Shown here in pieces: positions 5,383-7,955 of a DNA stretch of 7,955 bases. Each line of letters starts with the position of its first letter. Within the stretch, counting starts at the first letter, position 1. A program made the position numbers and the translations under genes. Source of the DNA: Candidatus Heimdallarchaeota archaeon AB_125 (GTDB taxonomy: Archaea; Asgardarchaeota; Heimdallarchaeia; Heimdallarchaeales; Heimdallarchaeaceae); assembly GCA_001940755.1 (NCBI GenBank), contig MEHH01000115.1, positions 1 to 7,955 on the forward strand, in the 5' to 3' direction. The notes below the pieces were generated by a model. That model had not been told where the DNA came from and did no database searches. It saw only the letters and a list, made by a program, of their open reading frames with translations.

Positions 5383-7104
5383 TTATTTTAGAGAAATTTC
5401 TACCTTGTCAATCGATTTCCACTTTACTTTGCAACCAATATGCTGACAAATCGCTATCAAAGCTTCTTTGAAATCAGGAAATTTGTCTTTAAGATCTGAA
5501 AGAGATGAAGTGCTTACTCCTTGCATATGTTCTCGGACTAATTCAAATACTTCTGAATGTACCAAACCATAACTAGCTAAGAATACCATATTAAATTCTT
5601 GGAGTATTGATATGACTTCTGCAGAGGAGAGGATTTTAACTGTTTCTTCAGTTGAATAAGCATTGAATCTAGTATTCAATTCATTTAGCGTTATGCTTGT
5701 TTTACTGTTATCAATTTCTCTCCCAATTTCAGTTACAATTGCTTTGAAAACAGGAAGTCTTTCTTCGAAATCTGAATAATGTTGTTCCAGTAATTTACTA
5801 AGTTCACTGCTTGGTATAGTTGTACCTGTATAAAATATGTGATTGATTTTTCTCTTTTCTTGAAAATGAGATTTAAGATTTTCATCTATTAAATAGATAA
5901 TTGGAATATCTACTTTCTCTAATTCTTCCATCTGTTTTTGTTTCTTCAGAATATACTTTGTTGTATAGAATCCAACAATTTCTAAATATATTGTGTTTTT
6001 TCCTCTTTGTAGTAGAAAATCAGGAACGTACATTTTTTTCCCAATAATTATTGCTTCTGGTTCAGGGATTGCTTTCCAACCATGATAGTTTCTCCAGGAT
6101 TTTAGAAATTGACCTTCCACTTTGGAATCTACTTCAGGTCTAAACTTGATAATCTCATCTTCATCTATTTTAAAAGTAGGAAGCAAAGGTAGTTTAGAGG
6201 AATCAAGTGAAAATAGTGCTTTTCTGTTCCTTGGTTTTACAACAGCATTAATCTGAAACGCTATTTCTTCTCTCAACAGAACTCGTAGAATATAGGTTGC
6301 TACGTTTGCGATATTTTTCCCCCATCCACCCTGTTCTTTATAGAGCTCTAATGGAGGATGAATTGTAATTCTGTAACCATCTTCTTCAAGGTTAATATCA
6401 GTAAAAACATAATTTTTCTTAGAGAGATAAACTAGTTTTTTAGCCAAATATCCAGATAATTTCTTCATTCTCATCTGAAAATCTATGGAGAAACACAGAA
6501 TAGTCTCAACTGTATCATAATTAAAAAATCTGATTAATTCAATTGGGTCTAAGGTTTCATTTTTGAGAAGTACTCTTTCTGAATCTATATCTGCATATAC
6601 TAGTTCATCTAGAGACGCCTTAGGTATTCCTAAATCTTCCTCAAATTTTTGAACTACTTCATCTCTTATCTCAGATGTAACAAAACCTCCAAGTCTCTTG
6701 TTAACCATTCCATAGAGTTTGGAACGAAACTGAGCTGGAACCATATTAGCAAAATCACTGGAACTAGATACGCTTTCAGAAATAAAAGAAGAAATGTCAC
6801 TAAAAGCCTTCTTGGGATCATCTGGTTTTTTAATACCTAAGATATCTTCTACTGATTTTGAAGAGAAAGAAATGAATCTAGATGAAGCGACATTCAAGGA
6901 TTTGATTATTTTGTAAGAAGGAAAGAAATCTTCAACAATTTCAAAAAGCACTTCAGATTTCTTCTTTCCTAAGTTACTCTCAAGGAATTGAATATAAGCA
7001 AGAGTCTTGTTTCTATCCTCCGCTTGCAAGAAGAATGGAATAAACATAGCATTATTGCCTGATCCTTTGATTTCAAACTCTATATCTGATAATGCTATTC
7101 TCAT
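5383..7104 (-). CDS. bax1: Bax1/DUF790-family nuclease partner of XPB
   Basis: A 573-residue protein of the DUF790 family (Bax1, binds archaeal XPB), a structure-specific nuclease thought to cut DNA opened by XPB during repair. Seen: an N-terminal helical region, LDPIELIRFFNYDTVETIL near residue 190, and HPPLELYKEQGGWGKNIANV, a degenerate copy of the family PLSLF..T..YG signature. Then comes a PD-(D/E)XK-type core: E330 in VEGQFLKSW, D362 in VPDF and E375 in LEIVGFYT. V377 occupies the place of the canonical lysine, as the family's EIVGFW motif implies. About 140 residues follow the nuclease core (roughly 435-573), possibly winged-helix-like, ending KVEISLK. I do not recognise this extension, and the protein looks long for the family. 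The start ATG overlaps the XPB stop by one base (TAATG), so translation is probably coupled. A conserved XPB-Bax1 pair is established in archaea; activity here is inferred. Confidence 0.88.
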   Translation of the reverse strand: MRIALSDIEFEIKGSGNNAMFIPFFLQAEDRNKTLAYIQFLESNLGKKKSEVLFEIVEDFFPSYKIIKSLNVASSRFISFSSKSVEDILGIKKPDDPKKAFSDISSFISESVSSSSDFANMVPAQFRSKLYGMVNKRLGGFVTSEIRDEVVQKFEEDLGIPKASLDELVYADIDSERVLLKNETLDPIELIRFFNYDTVETILCFSIDFQMRMKKLSGYLAKKLVYLSKKNYVFTDINLEEDGYRITIHPPLELYKEQGGWGKNIANVATYILRVLLREEIAFQINAVVKPRNRKALFSLDSSKLPLLPTFKIDEDEIIKFRPEVDSKVEGQFLKSWRNYHGWKAIPEPEAIIIGKKMYVPDFLLQRGKNTIYLEIVGFYTTKYILKKQKQMEELEKVDIPIIYLIDENLKSHFQEKRKINHIFYTGTTIPSSELSKLLEQHYSDFEERLPVFKAIVTEIGREIDNSKTSITLNELNTRFNAYSTEETVKILSSAEVISILQEFNMVFLASYGLVHSEVFELVREHMQGVSTSSLSDLKDKFPDFKEALIAICQHIGCKVKWKSIDKVEISLK

Positions 7105-7955
7105 TAGATCACATCACTTTGTTTTCTTCTTCTGACTGTTCCAACTTCAAGGCTTTCTGGAGTAACTAATTCATAGAGGATAGATTTTCCTTCTTTAGGT
7201 CTCAGAATTCTTCCTAATCTTTGTATGAATTGTCTTGCTTGACCAGTACCACTGACAATTATGCCAACGTTTACATTTCCACAATCCCACCCTTCATCCA
7301 GTACTTTGCCTGTAACAATTTTAGAATAAATTCCTCTGCTGAATTTCTGAAGTATGTCGTTTCGTTCAGAACTTTTAGTTTCATGAGTAATAGCAGGAAT
7401 TAAGTGTCTTCGACTTATGTCATAAACCATATCATTGAATTCAGAGAAAATTATAATCTGGTCATCTAGATGCTCAATTATAATCTCTTCAATTTTATGT
7501 AATTTTGCTTTTGAAGAAAAGACAAGATTTCTGGCATTTCGATGAGCATCTAAAGCTTCCTTAGCTTCATGATCTTGATTTACTCTGAAAATTAAATATC
7601 TTTCATAATCTTCTGGAGTTCTAATCTGAATATTTCTTCTTTTCAAATACTCACGATAAGTTGTCATGAGTTTGTTATAGACTTCCCTTTCATCCTTATC
7701 CAAAGGCACTTTGATGGTCTTTTGTTCATAATCTGCAACATAACCATTTTTAGATAAATCAGAAACACTGGCAACTTTAATTGGTTTCCCTATAAGTTCG
7801 TATAATTTCTCTTCTCCTTTATCTGAACGATTTGGAGTAGCTGTTAATCCAAGTCGATAAGCTGAAGGAAGCCCTTCTAGTACTTTTAATGTCTCTTTTG
7901 CTCCTGCATGATGTGCTTCATCTAGAATTACAAAATTGAAATTCTTTCTTAATTG
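7104..7955 (-). CDS. xpb: XPB-type superfamily 2 DNA helicase, C-terminal part, cut by window edge
   Basis: The last 283 residues of a 3'-5' DNA helicase of the archaeal XPB group. The frame is open to the final base, so the N-terminal damage-recognition domain and the Walker A motif lie outside the window. Seen in order: DEAHH (motif II, bases 7908-7922), LTATPNRSD (motif III, near 7824-7847), a charged thumb-like insertion, IIIFSEFN (motif IV), VLDEGWDCGNVNVGIIVSGTG (motif V), and QRLGRILRP (motif VI, 7197-7223). The ILYELVTPESLEVGTVRRRK tail is typical of archaeal XPB. Motif II is DEAH rather than the DEVH of many XPBs. An in-frame GTG at 7709 could look like a start, but it would delete motifs II and III, so it is internal. 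XPB unwinds DNA using ATP and works with Bax1, whose start codon overlaps its stop by one base. Confidence 0.93.
   Translation of the reverse strand, partial: QLRKNFNFVILDEAHHAGAKETLKVLEGLPSAYRLGLTATPNRSDKGEEKLYELIGKPIKVASVSDLSKNGYVADYEQKTIKVPLDKDEREVYNKLMTTYREYLKRRNIQIRTPEDYERYLIFRVNQDHEAKEALDAHRNARNLVFSSKAKLHKIEEIIIEHLDDQIIIFSEFNDMVYDISRRHLIPAITHETKSSERNDILQKFSRGIYSKIVTGKVLDEGWDCGNVNVGIIVSGTGQARQFIQRLGRILRPKEGKSILYELVTPESLEVGTVRRRKQSDVI
7107..7112 (-). promoter_or_regulatory. possible partial Shine-Dalgarno for Bax1
   Basis: The last XPB codons read GTGATC immediately before TAATG, with a second GTGAT just upstream. GTGATC matches the 3' part of the complement of the archaeal 16S rRNA tail (AGGAGGTGATC), and the extended pairing would keep normal spacing to the ATG. 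It may help re-initiation after the one-base overlap, or may be coincidental codon content (Asp-Val-Ile). Confidence 0.3.

Noticed and set aside
7104..7709. Stand-alone 201-residue gene starting at an in-frame GTG at 7709
   Set aside because: The frame continues without a stop to the window edge and encodes DEAHH and LTATP helicase motifs upstream, so the GTG is an internal valine codon.
1..7955. tRNA, rRNA, CRISPR arrays, insertion sequences, integrase attachment sites
   Set aside because: No cloverleaf with intron or CCA context, no regularly spaced repeats, no transposase or recombinase coding sequence and no long terminal inverted repeats were seen on either strand.

Overview
This AT-rich window (roughly one third G+C by eye) comes from an archaeon. 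It encodes a two-repeat TATA-binding protein, an XPB-type helicase directly coupled to a Bax1/DUF790 nuclease, an M42 aminopeptidase and a methylthioadenosine/methylthioinosine phosphorylase. Several genes have a TATA-like box about 25-32 bases before the start codon and no ribosome binding site, as expected for leaderless or near-leaderless archaeal transcripts. A membrane-anchored zinc-ribbon plus RING-finger protein adds a eukaryote-like feature. Together with the low G+C this makes an Asgard archaeon (for example a Heimdallarchaeia-like lineage) the most likely source. That placement is inference, because no rRNA or other phylogenetic marker was compared.

Layout, left to right: (1) 48-1313, minus: two membrane helices, an unrecognised middle region, a zinc ribbon and a RING finger. 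(2) A 136-base divergent promoter region. (3) 1450-2646, plus: PLP-dependent Cys/Met-metabolism enzyme. (4) 2662-3714, minus: M42 peptidase, tail to tail with (3) and only 15 bases away. (5) 3787-4368, minus: TBP. (6) A 162-base intergenic stretch, the longest in the window, with an A/T palindrome and weak promoter-like sequence. (7) 4531-5322, minus: MTAP/MTIP-family phosphorylase. (8) 5383-7104, minus: Bax1-type nuclease. (9) 7104-7955, minus: XPB-type helicase, cut by the right edge, so its N-terminus and motif I are missing.

Two functional themes stand out. XPB and Bax1 overlap by one base (TAATG) and should form a helicase-nuclease repair machine. The phosphorylase and the PLP enzyme both belong to sulfur amino acid and methylthio-nucleoside metabolism, although they are not co-transcribed. 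TBP, the peptidase, the phosphorylase and the RING gene each appear to have their own promoter, so apart from XPB-Bax1 this is mostly a set of single-gene units.

The most interesting object is the RING protein. It keeps eight potential zinc ligands and the residues RING domains use to contact E2 enzymes, sits on a two-helix membrane anchor, and carries about 200 residues of unrecognised sequence in between. It is a candidate membrane-bound archaeal ubiquitin ligase. No tRNA, rRNA, CRISPR array, insertion sequence or other mobile element was seen.
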